In this document: in pieces, positions 27,063-34,598 of the stretch | How positions within the stretch are numbered: position 1 is the stretch's first letter | How the letters are laid out: every line of letters begins with the position of its first letter | Assembly (NCBI RefSeq): GCF_900103695.1 | Contig: NZ_FNHF01000006.1 | Location: 1 to 64,000 of the forward strand | Reading direction: 5' to 3' | Source of the DNA: Sediminibacillus halophilus | GTDB taxonomy: Bacteria > Bacillota > Bacilli > Bacillales > Amphibacillaceae | DNA: 64,000 bases | The notes under the pieces: model-generated | Told to the model about the DNA's origin: nothing | The model's input: only the letters and a program-made list of their open reading frames with translations | Databases searched by the model: none | Made by a program: the position numbers and the translations under genes

Positions 27063-27390
27063 GGATGTACCTCCTGGGCTATTATTTCTAGTCACTTGGC
27101 CTTTTACCGTTACCTACTAAAACTTATCTATACCCATATACCCGCCGATACTGTGCTAAAACCTAAATATTTAATTTTCGTGACAAATATTACGAATCAA
27201 TGACAGGGCCATGCATGGCTTCAACCACTTATCATGCTAAAAGAGGAAAAAATTCTGCGATACGCCTAACTATTCCATGCCCCGCTAAGCCAACATTCAT
27301 GAGTGCTGCCAATATCTTCCCCTGTAAAAAAAGCAGTCAAACATCATTTTAGCTAAGAACTTTATGCCCATTCTCATTTAAATATATAAT

Positions 27391-29217
27391 TCATTCCAAC
27401 CATGCTGCATAGCAGGCTTCTATTTTTTCTTCGATCTGTTGTTTCTCCTTTTTAAATTGACCATCCGATAGGTCCGCACGCTGGGTTAGCGCCGCAAGCT
27501 TTTCCTCCAGCTCCAAAATCAATCCTTCATAATCAACCGTCTTCCTGCTGATAGGCGTATTTTGATTAGATGGTGTGGTTTCCTTCCTGGCTGTTGATTC
27601 TTTCCATTGCTTCCATTTATAGTTTGTCTCTTGATAAGTCCCCGGCATCCGGTCCAGTTTGCCATCAACTAAATAGGCCGTTTCCGGGAAACATTTATTC
27701 AAAAAGTAGCGGTCGTGAGATATACAAAGCACTGTCCCCTTGAACTTAGCCAGAGCTTCCTCCAGCACTTCCTGCGATTCCATATCCAAATGATTGGTTG
27801 GTTCATCTAAAAACAAAACATTAACCCCTCTGTGCATAAAAACAGCAAGCTTCAGCCGCATTCTTTCCCCGCCGCTCAGCTGTCCCAGCCTCTTGAAGAC
27901 AGAAAATCCATAGAACATGAAGTTAGCCAGCAAGCCGCGGGCTTGACCCTCGGAAACCGAAACTTCTTCCCGGAACTTGTCAATCAGGCGTTTTTCCTCC
28001 TCTGCTTCTTCGATTGGCTGCTGGGAAAGATAGCCGATTTGCAGCTGTGTTCCAGCTGCGATCCTACCTCTGTCAGGAGTTAACTCCCCAAGAAGAATTT
28101 TCATTAAAGTAGACTTCCCGCTTCCATTGTCGCCGACGATTGCCAAGCGATCCTGGTACCGTAAATGCAAATCCAGATCCCTCAAAATAGTTCTCCCTGA
28201 AAACTGTTTGAATATCGCTTCCGCTTTGATGACGTCTTTTCCGGATCGATGGTCAGCTTGCAACGTCAATTTCATTTTATCCGGGTCGATTTCGGGCCGT
28301 TCGATTATTTCCATTCGCTCCAAAGCTCTTTCCATGTTCCTTGCCCGTTTATGCAATCCTTCATTTGGCGGATTTGCCTGGTTGGCCCACTGCTTCAGGC
28401 GCTTAATCGTTTCCTTCATCTTTTTGATTTTTCGCTGTTGTTCCTGGAAGGCGGCAAACTCACTAAGCAATTTCGCCTCCTTTTGTCGGACGTATTGCGA
28501 ATAATTCCCTTTGTAATAATCGGCTTCTCCATTTTCCAGCTCAATGATTTTCTCTATACTATGATCTAAAAAATTCCGATCATGCGAAACTACACATACC
28601 GCTCCCTGATAATTGGCAATGTACTGCTCCAGCCACTCGATTGCAGCCAAATCCAAATGATTGGTTGGCTCATCCAACAAAAGCAAATCGGGGTTTTGCA
28701 ACAGTATTCTTGCCAGCCCTGCTTTGGTTTTTTCTCCGCCACTCAGCGAGGAGAAGGGCAGATTGATCAAGTGGCCGATACCTAAACCATTGGCGACCTT
28801 TTCCAGTTGGGCATCCATCTCATAACCGCCGGCTGCGGTAAATGCTTCCTGGACTTTTCCGTATTCCGTCAGTACCTGTTCTAGATTCCCGCCCTCCTGC
28901 ATTTTTGTTTCTAGGTTCTCCATCTTTTGCTTGATTGCAAGAAGCTCCTCCAGCCCGGACAAGAGAAAGCTCTTCACCGTCCCGGACAAATACTGCGGTA
29001 CTTGTTTCAGATAGCCGATTTTTGTTCCTTTTTTAATGAACAAGTCTCCTTCTTCAAACGATTCTTGTTTGACAATCAGTTTGAATATCGTTGTTTTACC
29101 AGAACCGTTTCTTCCCACCAATCCTACTTTTTCTCCTGGCTTTATTTCCACGTTTAGTTTTTCAAAGAGGATACTGCCTCCGATTATTTTCTTTATATCC
29201 TTTAATGTGACTAACAT
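27391..29217 (-). CDS. ABC-F family ATPase (ribosome-protection type)
   Basis: A soluble protein of about 608 residues with two ATP-binding cassettes and no membrane domain. The first has GRNGSGKTT, LSGGEKTK and DEPTNHLD. The second has GDNGSGKST, LSGGERMR and DEPTNHLD. A charged interdomain linker lies near residues 240-310 and a coiled-coil tail at the end. Proteins like this act on the ribosome; several confer antibiotic resistance (VmlR, Vga, Msr). The leader with attenuator hairpins favours a resistance role. The ATG at 29217 has GAGGAG 7 nt before it. Confidence 0.9.
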   Translation of the reverse strand: MLVTLKDIKKIIGGSILFEKLNVEIKPGEKVGLVGRNGSGKTTIFKLIVKQESFEEGDLFIKKGTKIGYLKQVPQYLSGTVKSFLLSGLEELLAIKQKMENLETKMQEGGNLEQVLTEYGKVQEAFTAAGGYEMDAQLEKVANGLGIGHLINLPFSSLSGGEKTKAGLARILLQNPDLLLLDEPTNHLDLAAIEWLEQYIANYQGAVCVVSHDRNFLDHSIEKIIELENGEADYYKGNYSQYVRQKEAKLLSEFAAFQEQQRKIKKMKETIKRLKQWANQANPPNEGLHKRARNMERALERMEIIERPEIDPDKMKLTLQADHRSGKDVIKAEAIFKQFSGRTILRDLDLHLRYQDRLAIVGDNGSGKSTLMKILLGELTPDRGRIAAGTQLQIGYLSQQPIEEAEEEKRLIDKFREEVSVSEGQARGLLANFMFYGFSVFKRLGQLSGGERMRLKLAVFMHRGVNVLFLDEPTNHLDMESQEVLEEALAKFKGTVLCISHDRYFLNKCFPETAYLVDGKLDRMPGTYQETNYKWKQWKESTARKETTPSNQNTPISRKTVDYEGLILELEEKLAALTQRADLSDGQFKKEKQQIEEKIEACYAAWLE

Positions 29218-29317
29218 ATTCATGCTCCTCTATTAAGTGATCATAAAAAAGACCGGGGGTATCTTTCACCCCCGGCCAATACGTTCCGAAAATTCTATAT
29301 CCTGCTCCGCTCCGCAT
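29162..29317 (-). CDS. Possible upstream ORF crossing the ABC-F attenuator
   Basis: A 51-codon frame begins at ATG 29317 with a GGAGAC site 8 nt before it, runs through the terminator hairpin at 29244-29277 and overlaps the start of the ABC-F gene out of frame. Ribosomes on it would unfold the terminator. Nothing supports its protein sequence as such. Confidence 0.3.
   Translation of the reverse strand: MRSGAGYRIFGTYWPGVKDTPGLFYDHLIEEHEYVSHIKGYKENNRRQYPL
29244..29277 (-). terminator. Attenuator hairpin directly before the ABC-F gene
   Basis: GGCCGGGGGT and ACCCCCGGTC pair on the minus strand and are followed by TTTTTT, 27 nt before the start codon. A terminator in this place must be bypassed for expression. 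Confidence 0.8.
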
Positions 29318-29367
29318 CGAAAACAGTCTCCAGCTGTTAACAGCCACCAGATGTACATTCCAGTCTA

Positions 29368-29460
29368 AGGCCCCGCCGATTGTAAAAACCGACGGACCTT
29401 TCTGAAAAGCAGCTAAGCCCTGTTTCTCTTATCCTATTGCAGAGGGTGGAAATCCTCCGC
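29368..29460 (-). promoter_or_regulatory. Structured leader RNA of the ABC-F gene
   Basis: Two further hairpins are visible on the minus strand: GCGGAGG/CCTCTGC (29460-29439), and an 11-bp stem AAGGTCCGTCG/CGGCGGGGCCTT (29400-29368). Neither is followed by T, so they may be antiterminator or sensing elements. Confidence 0.5.
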
Positions 29461-29479
29461 TATACTCTTTTTACAGGAT

Positions 29480-29507
29480 AAAAAAATCCACACGTAATGT
29501 GTGGATC
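29480..29507 (-). terminator. Terminator after the 36-codon ORF
   Basis: A perfect ATCCACAC/GTGTGGAT stem with a 5-nt loop is followed by seven T on the minus strand. It lies 54 nt after the small ORF and 263 nt before the ABC-F start. Confidence 0.8.
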
Positions 29508-29560
29508 TCGCTGCGGCAAGCTTGTTTAGTTGGGTGTAAGATCCTACACAGATTCATTAT

Positions 29561-29671
29561 TCAGTTGCTAAAAAAGGACATACGTATCCCGTTAGCAGCT
29601 AAATCATGAATAATCGCACGGTACATATACAGGTTGCTTTTATACGACGCGTGCGTTTCTGTGTATGGCAT
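29561..29671 (-). CDS. 36-residue ORF in the ABC-F leader, function unknown
   Basis: An ATG-TGA frame of 36 codons (starts MPYTETHASYK, ends IRMSFFSN) has a near-perfect AAGGAGG ribosome site and lies between the marR-like gene and a strong terminator. It has no signal peptide or membrane segment and I recognise no family. It may be a stand-alone small protein or the leader peptide for attenuation of the ABC-F gene. A TACAAT box near 29704-29709 could be its -10 element. Confidence 0.55.
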   Translation of the reverse strand: MPYTETHASYKSNLYMYRAIIHDLAANGIRMSFFSN

Positions 29672-29727
29672 CTTTTCCCCTCCTTTTCCGGCAAATTTTC
29701 CTTGCTCTTTCTATTGTACTAAATTTT

Positions 29728-30201
29728 CTAACTCTTATCCAGCTTTAATTGTTCGGCATACAGCCCTAATTTTTTCAAGAGCTCGATGGCTTCCTGCTTT
29801 TCCTGCTTGGATAATCCGCCAGTAATCTTTTCAATTTGCGCCCAATGATCAGGGAAGATATGGTGCAAAAGCTCTCTTCCTCTGTCCGTGATGGCAGCAT
29901 AAGTTATCCGCCTGTCTTCTATGGATGGCTTCCTTTCCAGGTAGCCCTTCTTTTCCAGTTTGTCGACAACATACGTAATGCTGCCGCTGGCCAACAGGAT
30001 TTTATCTCCGATTTTTTGAAGGGTGTGGTCCCCCTGATGATAGAGAAGTTCCAATACACCAAATTCTGTCGGATTTAATCCTTTCTTTCGTATATCGACC
30101 TCGACCTGGTCGGCAATGGAACGGTATGCTTTCGACAGTACAACGAATAGTTTTAAAGACGGGTCTTGCTTTTTTTCTGTATATGATTGATTTACATCCA
30201 T
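29728..30201 (-). CDS. MarR-family transcriptional regulator
   Basis: A 157-residue winged-helix repressor. The family pattern is clear: N-terminal helix, HTH near NPTEFGVLELLYHQGDHTLQ, wing SIEDRRITYAAITDRG, and C-terminal dimerisation helix. It lies upstream of the 36-codon ORF and the ABC-F gene on the same strand, so it may regulate or respond with them. The ATG at 30201 has AAAGGA 8 nt before it. Confidence 0.88.
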   Translation of the reverse strand: MDVNQSYTEKKQDPSLKLFVVLSKAYRSIADQVEVDIRKKGLNPTEFGVLELLYHQGDHTLQKIGDKILLASGSITYVVDKLEKKGYLERKPSIEDRRITYAAITDRGRELLHHIFPDHWAQIEKITGGLSKQEKQEAIELLKKLGLYAEQLKLDKS

Positions 30202-30329
30202 TCCGCTCATCCTTTTATCTCAAATTAAAAATAGTATAGTAGAAGCTCGAATTTCATGTCAACTTGGTCCTCCGTATTAAACAAGGCCTTCCATTTATGT
30301 CATAATAAAAGAAGAATGAAAAGAAAGCG

Positions 30330-30956
30330 GTGGACACATTGGTCTTAGATATAGGAGAACGAGTAATACCTGAATATATGAAGCCTACAAACAAGCTGTT
30401 GCTGGAGCATATCGCAAGGTATCAATTTGCTCTGCCTTATATAAGCGGAAGAGTGCTTGATCTTTCCTGCGGAGCCGGATATGGAACCCATATGATCGCC
30501 AAAGAAAAGAAAAATCTGATTGAAGAAGTAGTCGGGATCGATATTGATCCGGAAATTATCGAATATGCCAAAGGCGCCTACTATCACCCGCAGTCTTCCT
30601 TTCAACTGGCAGATGCTACAGATGAAACGCTTGTAAATAAACTAGGGCATTTTGATACGATTGTCAGCTTCGAAACATTGGAACACATTGCTGAAGAAGA
30701 AAAATTGTTGAATAACTACTATCGATTACTGAAGCCGGGTGGCACGCTGTTGGTCTCCACACCCTTCGGCAAAGGACGCGGGGTACCATGCGGATCTCCC
30801 TTTCACGTCCACCAGCTAAAGCCGGAGGAATTTCAGGCATTGTTTAACCAATATCAGAAAACAACCTTTTTTTATCAAAAGGGGGTGCTGATCGTTCCGG
30901 CGGAAGAGACGAAGGACTATCCGCTCGGGATTGCTGTCTGTAAAAAGGCGGACTGA
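30330..30956 (+). CDS. Class I SAM-dependent methyltransferase
   Basis: A 208-residue methyltransferase with motif I VLDLSCGAGYG (about residue 45), motif II IDIDPEIIEYA and the post-motif region FETLEHI. The target is unknown. A GTG start is used here, but the ribosome site is weak, so a slightly later start is possible. It is divergent from marR. Confidence 0.82.
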   Translation: MDTLVLDIGERVIPEYMKPTNKLLLEHIARYQFALPYISGRVLDLSCGAGYGTHMIAKEKKNLIEEVVGIDIDPEIIEYAKGAYYHPQSSFQLADATDETLVNKLGHFDTIVSFETLEHIAEEEKLLNNYYRLLKPGGTLLVSTPFGKGRGVPCGSPFHVHQLKPEEFQALFNQYQKTTFFYQKGVLIVPAEETKDYPLGIAVCKKAD

Positions 30957-31027
30957 TCTCAGCCGGATTTGCAAGGAAATGGATGGAAAGTGACGACTTA
31001 TCCATCCATCGGCCTTCCAAAGCCCAC

Positions 31028-31504
31028 TCAATTGAATTTTTCTTTATAGATTTCCCTTAGCTCCTCTGAATTGTCTTTCCATTCCACTGTCTCCCCATGG
31101 ACTAATTGACTAAGTACATCTAAACACCGATGCCACCCTGCTGCGATATACATCGCCATTTCCGCCTCGTCAAAAGTATGAACAAAGACCATCTTACTCC
31201 CACTGCGTGCTGTCTCTTCTTGAAATGATAGTTCGATCACATCTTCCATTTCACGAAAAGCAAAAGAACGAGGGTAATCCAGTTCTGTTATTAACGCCTC
31301 ATATTCCGCCCCTTCTCCATCGTCAAAATGAATTTTCCCACCCAGGCGAAGATCCATCCTCCCAGTTGCAAAAGGGTACCATTGAACAAAATTAGCTGGT
31401 TCTGTCACAGCATCGAAAACGTTTTTAGGTTTGTTTGCAAAATGGCGCTTAAACGTCAGCGTATATCTTCCATTCCTTTCATCCAGTTTTCCATATGAAT
31501 CCAT
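31028..31504 (-). CDS. SRPBCC/AHSA1-domain protein
   Basis: A 158-residue helix-grip protein of the activator-of-Hsp90 (AHSA1) type, a fold that binds hydrophobic ligands. The signature is in PKNVFDAVTEPANFVQWYPF and GWHRCLDVLSQLV. The role is unknown. The ATG at 31504 follows GAGGTG at 6 nt. It lies 30 nt downstream of a PspC mini-protein gene, so the two are likely cotranscribed. Confidence 0.82.
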   Translation of the reverse strand: MDSYGKLDERNGRYTLTFKRHFANKPKNVFDAVTEPANFVQWYPFATGRMDLRLGGKIHFDDGEGAEYEALITELDYPRSFAFREMEDVIELSFQEETARSGSKMVFVHTFDEAEMAMYIAAGWHRCLDVLSQLVHGETVEWKDNSEELREIYKEKFN

Positions 31505-31534
31505 TTCTTTCACCTCGCTTTTTACCTGGATATT

Positions 31535-31714
31535 TTACAGACGATTCTCGCTCAAGGACCAAGCTAGCAATAGATAAACCCAGACCGACGTGGAAGCTGT
31601 GAAAAAGAAAAGGAGCCTGACAATGAAAGAGGAGATGCCAAAGAATTCCGCTATTCCTCCGCAGACACCATATAGGACTTTATCATTCGCAGCTTTTGCC
31701 AACTTTTTCGTCAT
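31535..31714 (-). CDS. PspC-domain mini-protein (59 aa)
   Basis: A 59-residue membrane protein whose first 35 residues match the PspC motif (LYGVCGGIAEFFG...VRLLF), followed by one hydrophobic segment. PspC proteins belong to envelope-stress responses; B. subtilis YvlC is a longer relative. GGGGAGG lies 5 nt before the ATG. It precedes the AHSA1-type gene by 30 nt. It is shorter than common ORF cut-offs. The 31715-31990 stretch upstream has no gene I support. Confidence 0.8.
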   Translation of the reverse strand: MTKKLAKAANDKVLYGVCGGIAEFFGISSFIVRLLFFFTASTSVWVYLLLAWSLSENRL

Positions 31715-31989
31715 CTACGCCTCCCCATATCTTACTTTTCCATCTCAAATTCTTCTTCACATGCACCTTTTCAGGTGTTCAGCCAATTATTCCCCGTTTC
31801 CTTCCAATTCAAGTTTATACTACCACAATATGAAAAAGGATGGGGTTCCCCTTCTTTAATCTTTCGCCCTCTTCGCAGAAAAGTACAGTCTGGAATGATT
31901 CTCTCGTCGTAGCGGTCCACCACATAGAGGATAAGATATAACCTCGAAAGGGCCGTTGCTGGAAGTATCAGCAATGCATCAAATTTTTA

Positions 31990-32058
31990 GATAGTAAAAA
32001 AAGAAAAAACGTACGAGTTCGAATGCGTTAAGATTCGAATCATCGTACGTTTTTTTGC
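31990..32058. repeat. Terminator-like hairpin, copy 3 (after the cupredoxin gene)
   Basis: ACGTACGAGTTCGAAT pairs with ATTCGAATCATCGTACGT, flanked by AAAAAAAGAAAAAA and TTTTTTTGCTTAG. It ends the cupredoxin transcript on the minus strand. Base changes against the copy at 19527 are compensated on the other arm. Confidence 0.8.
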
Positions 32059-32097
32059 TTAGGCCGGGTTATTTTTTCCCAGCCGCGTTTTGGTTTA

Positions 32098-32529
32098 TTA
32101 TTTAACCACTAAGGTAGATTTCATACTGGAATGTCCTTCACCGCATGGAACACTGCAATAAATTTCGTACTCTCCCGGTTCCTCCGGAGTGAAGCTGGCA
32201 GTGCCGTCCCCTTCAATATTCACATCGAATTTATCGATGGCCAGTCCGTGGGTTCCTTCCTCACTGGTCAGGTTGATGGTTACCTCTTCACCACTTTGTA
32301 CAGTGTATTCTTCCTGGTCGAACTTAAAGTTTGTTGCAGATACGTTAAGCGTATTATCGGAGGAGCCTTCTTCCGCCATTCCTCCATCACCTGTGGTTGT
32401 TTCTTCTGTTGTATTTTCATCGCTCTCCTGCTTTGTTTCACCCGACTCATCGTCACTACTGCTTCCACAAGCGGCAAGCAAGAGTACAAGCATTCCCAAT
32501 ATTGCAACCATTAATAATTTTTTCCTCAT
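32098..32529 (-). CDS. Cupredoxin lipoprotein with a CuA-type site
   Basis: A 143-residue lipoprotein with signal peptide and lipobox (LLAAC, Cys 21), an acidic low-complexity linker (about 25-58) and a C-terminal cupredoxin domain. The copper motif CSVPCGEGHSSM has the CuA spacing C-x3-C-x3-H-x2-M, as in cytochrome c oxidase subunit II, with an upstream His in THGLAI. It lacks the two transmembrane helices of true subunit II. It may be a copper carrier or electron-transfer protein outside the membrane. AAGGAGG precedes the ATG. Confidence 0.87.
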   Translation of the reverse strand: MRKKLLMVAILGMLVLLLAACGSSSDDESGETKQESDENTTEETTTGDGGMAEEGSSDNTLNVSATNFKFDQEEYTVQSGEEVTINLTSEEGTHGLAIDKFDVNIEGDGTASFTPEEPGEYEIYCSVPCGEGHSSMKSTLVVK

Positions 32530-32598
32530 GATGTATCCTCCTTCAAAGTATGTTCTAATGGTCTATTTCTCATAAAAGAGGATGTTAAACATAATCCT

Positions 32599-33504
32599 TC
32601 AAAGATTAAATATCATATTAACGTGTGCGGGCAACACTCGAATAGATGCCGGGACGTTGTCGACAATTTCACCATCCATATCGATTTGTCGTTCTTCCTG
32701 TCCCTTTACTTCGATTTCCGCCTGGCTTACTTGCAGATGGGAAAGCTCTGTCAACGCTTCTGTGTCCACATCCTCCTGGTTCATCATCATCAGCTCCCGA
32801 AACATGGCAAGACTCGAGTTTTTGACAATAAGGACATCGAGTTTTCCGTCCTGCGGAGTGATTGTCCAGACTGGAATTTCCTGTGTTCCGATATACTTCC
32901 CGTTTAAAACGACAATCAACACTGCCTCGCCTTCTATCTCCTCTCCATCCGCCTTGATCCGATAACCAAAAGAATCTGCCTGATTAATGGTCCGCAATGC
33001 GCTTAAAAAGTAACTCAATACGCCTAAACGACGTTTTTGTTCCTTGTCAATGTTTATGGAGGTTTCGGTGACAAGCCCGATTCCCCAAAAATTGAGAAAA
33101 TAGCGGGAATCAGATTGACCGATATCAACAGCTCTGGTTTGTCCATTCACAATTGCTTCTGCAGCTTGTCGCATGTTTTGCGGCATCCCGAGCATTCTGC
33201 TGAAATCATTGCAGGTACCGCCAGGTAAAACCGCCACTGCAGGCCGCTTTTCTAAACCGGCGATGGCATTGATGCATTCATGGATCGTCCCATCTCCTCC
33301 TAAAATAATGATGACATCTACTTCAGATGCATACTCTTTACACGTTTCATGAAGCTCTTCCAAGCTTGTCGTTTGAATGACATGCAGGCTGCTGATTGCT
33401 TTTGCCAGAACCGGCAGAACCTGCTGCAGATTCTGTCCGGCTTCTTCTTTTTTGTTTCCATTGTATAAAAATAACCCTGATTCAAAACGGTTCACGTTTG
33501 ACAC
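32599..33504 (-). CDS. Diacylglycerol kinase-family lipid kinase (YegS/DgkB-like)
   Basis: A 301-residue soluble lipid kinase. The GGDGTIHECIN motif (about residue 68) is the nucleotide-binding signature, with LPGGTCNDFSR following and a C-terminal beta domain. Members phosphorylate diacylglycerol or related lipids. Start at GTG 33504 or GTG 33495. It is not linked to its neighbours in an evident way. Confidence 0.85.
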   Translation of the reverse strand: MSNVNRFESGLFLYNGNKKEEAGQNLQQVLPVLAKAISSLHVIQTTSLEELHETCKEYASEVDVIIILGGDGTIHECINAIAGLEKRPAVAVLPGGTCNDFSRMLGMPQNMRQAAEAIVNGQTRAVDIGQSDSRYFLNFWGIGLVTETSINIDKEQKRRLGVLSYFLSALRTINQADSFGYRIKADGEEIEGEAVLIVVLNGKYIGTQEIPVWTITPQDGKLDVLIVKNSSLAMFRELMMMNQEDVDTEALTELSHLQVSQAEIEVKGQEERQIDMDGEIVDNVPASIRVLPAHVNMIFNL

Positions 33505-33913
33505 TCGCTTTCTTTACTCTTTTCTCGAGCACTTTATAAATAGCGACTAGAATTGCCCTTAAAAATACCCTTCCATATTGATTATTGCTTTTTACTCCAC
33601 ACAGTTGGTGTAAAATCATCTTAACTGGGTTCTTCTTTGAAAAAATGTGTATTTCCGAAGCGAGGACTTCCACTCTTCCTTAGGATCAAAGTTCGTTGTT
33701 CGTTCGTTTTGTCTAAAACAACAACCTTTTCAATGACAGTCTTTTATATAGTAATAGATTCCTTATTATGCATAAATCAAAACAAACGTATGCGACCATC
33801 GACTGTTTATCAGGACTTTCGACGTATTTTGTGATTCTGTTAGAATTTTTTGGAAAGGTAAGATAAAATAAAAGAATAATAGTCGAAACAATAGAGACAT
33901 AGGGGATGACTTC
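33505..33913. other. Intergenic region with no supported gene
   Basis: This 409-bp gap separates the divergent lipid kinase and YknW-like genes. It is AT-rich and I see no hairpin, repeat or small ORF with a good ribosome site. Confidence 0.5.
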
Positions 33914-34597
33914 ATGATTTATCGTAGCAATTTGATCAGGCTGCTTTTACATACCGAGGACCATCTCTTTCGCATAAGAGAGGCAGAAAAAATCACCAAC
34001 GCAATAAAATTAATATTCTTGTTGACCGGTTTGTCTATCGTCATTTTTGGATGGAGCGCATGGCTGGGAATCGGATCTGATCCGTTGTCTTCCCAGGCAC
34101 TTACCAGTCCGCCAACAGATTATGAACTGGAAAAAGTGTGGTTTTTCTTTGGTCGGCTGCTGTACGGCTTGCTGTTTGCTCTCTTTATTTTGTTCATCCC
34201 GTCGCTGATCTTTCATGCAGCATATCAAATCAGTTACACCAAACTGCTGATTGTCCAACTCGTGGTTTTGCTAGCTATGCTTTTCGAAAGAGTGATTTGG
34301 ATTCCGTTATTTGTTTACGCTGGATTGGAATGGCAGGTCTCACCGCTTTCGTTCGGAATTCTTGCTTCTTACATAACCGATGCTCCGTTTTTCATCTATT
34401 TTTTCGGTGCTGCGTCCCTTTTCCAGCTATGGATCATCTTTTTTCAAGTCCGATGCATAGCTAGTCTTGGATCTGTCCGACTTCGCTGGGTGTGGACAGG
34501 TGTACTGCTGCTTCACTTGGCTTATTGGGTTTGCGCGGCGATATTCTCCATGGATGGGATGTACTTGGTCGATTTGATTACGGAAAGGGGGAACTAG
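33914..34597 (+). CDS. Polytopic membrane protein (YknW-like)
   Basis: A 227-residue protein with about five hydrophobic segments and a short cytoplasmic N-terminus. The hydrophobic pattern and position just before a membrane-fusion protein recall YknW (Yip1-type) of the B. subtilis YknWXYZ efflux system. Sequence evidence for this alone is modest. It is 1 nt from the downstream gene. Confidence 0.55.
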   Translation: MIYRSNLIRLLLHTEDHLFRIREAEKITNAIKLIFLLTGLSIVIFGWSAWLGIGSDPLSSQALTSPPTDYELEKVWFFFGRLLYGLLFALFILFIPSLIFHAAYQISYTKLLIVQLVVLLAMLFERVIWIPLFVYAGLEWQVSPLSFGILASYITDAPFFIYFFGAASLFQLWIIFFQVRCIASLGSVRLRWVWTGVLLLHLAYWVCAAIFSMDGMYLVDLITERGN

Positions 34598-34598
34598 G

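Noticed and set aside
29162-29347. 61-codon frame in the ABC-F leader read as a protein gene
   Set aside because: Only the part from ATG 29317 has a ribosome site, and even that is best seen as a regulatory frame.
31590-31859. 89-codon plus-strand frame with a fair ribosome site
   Set aside because: It lies opposite the PspC-type gene, which has a better ribosome site and a recognised motif.
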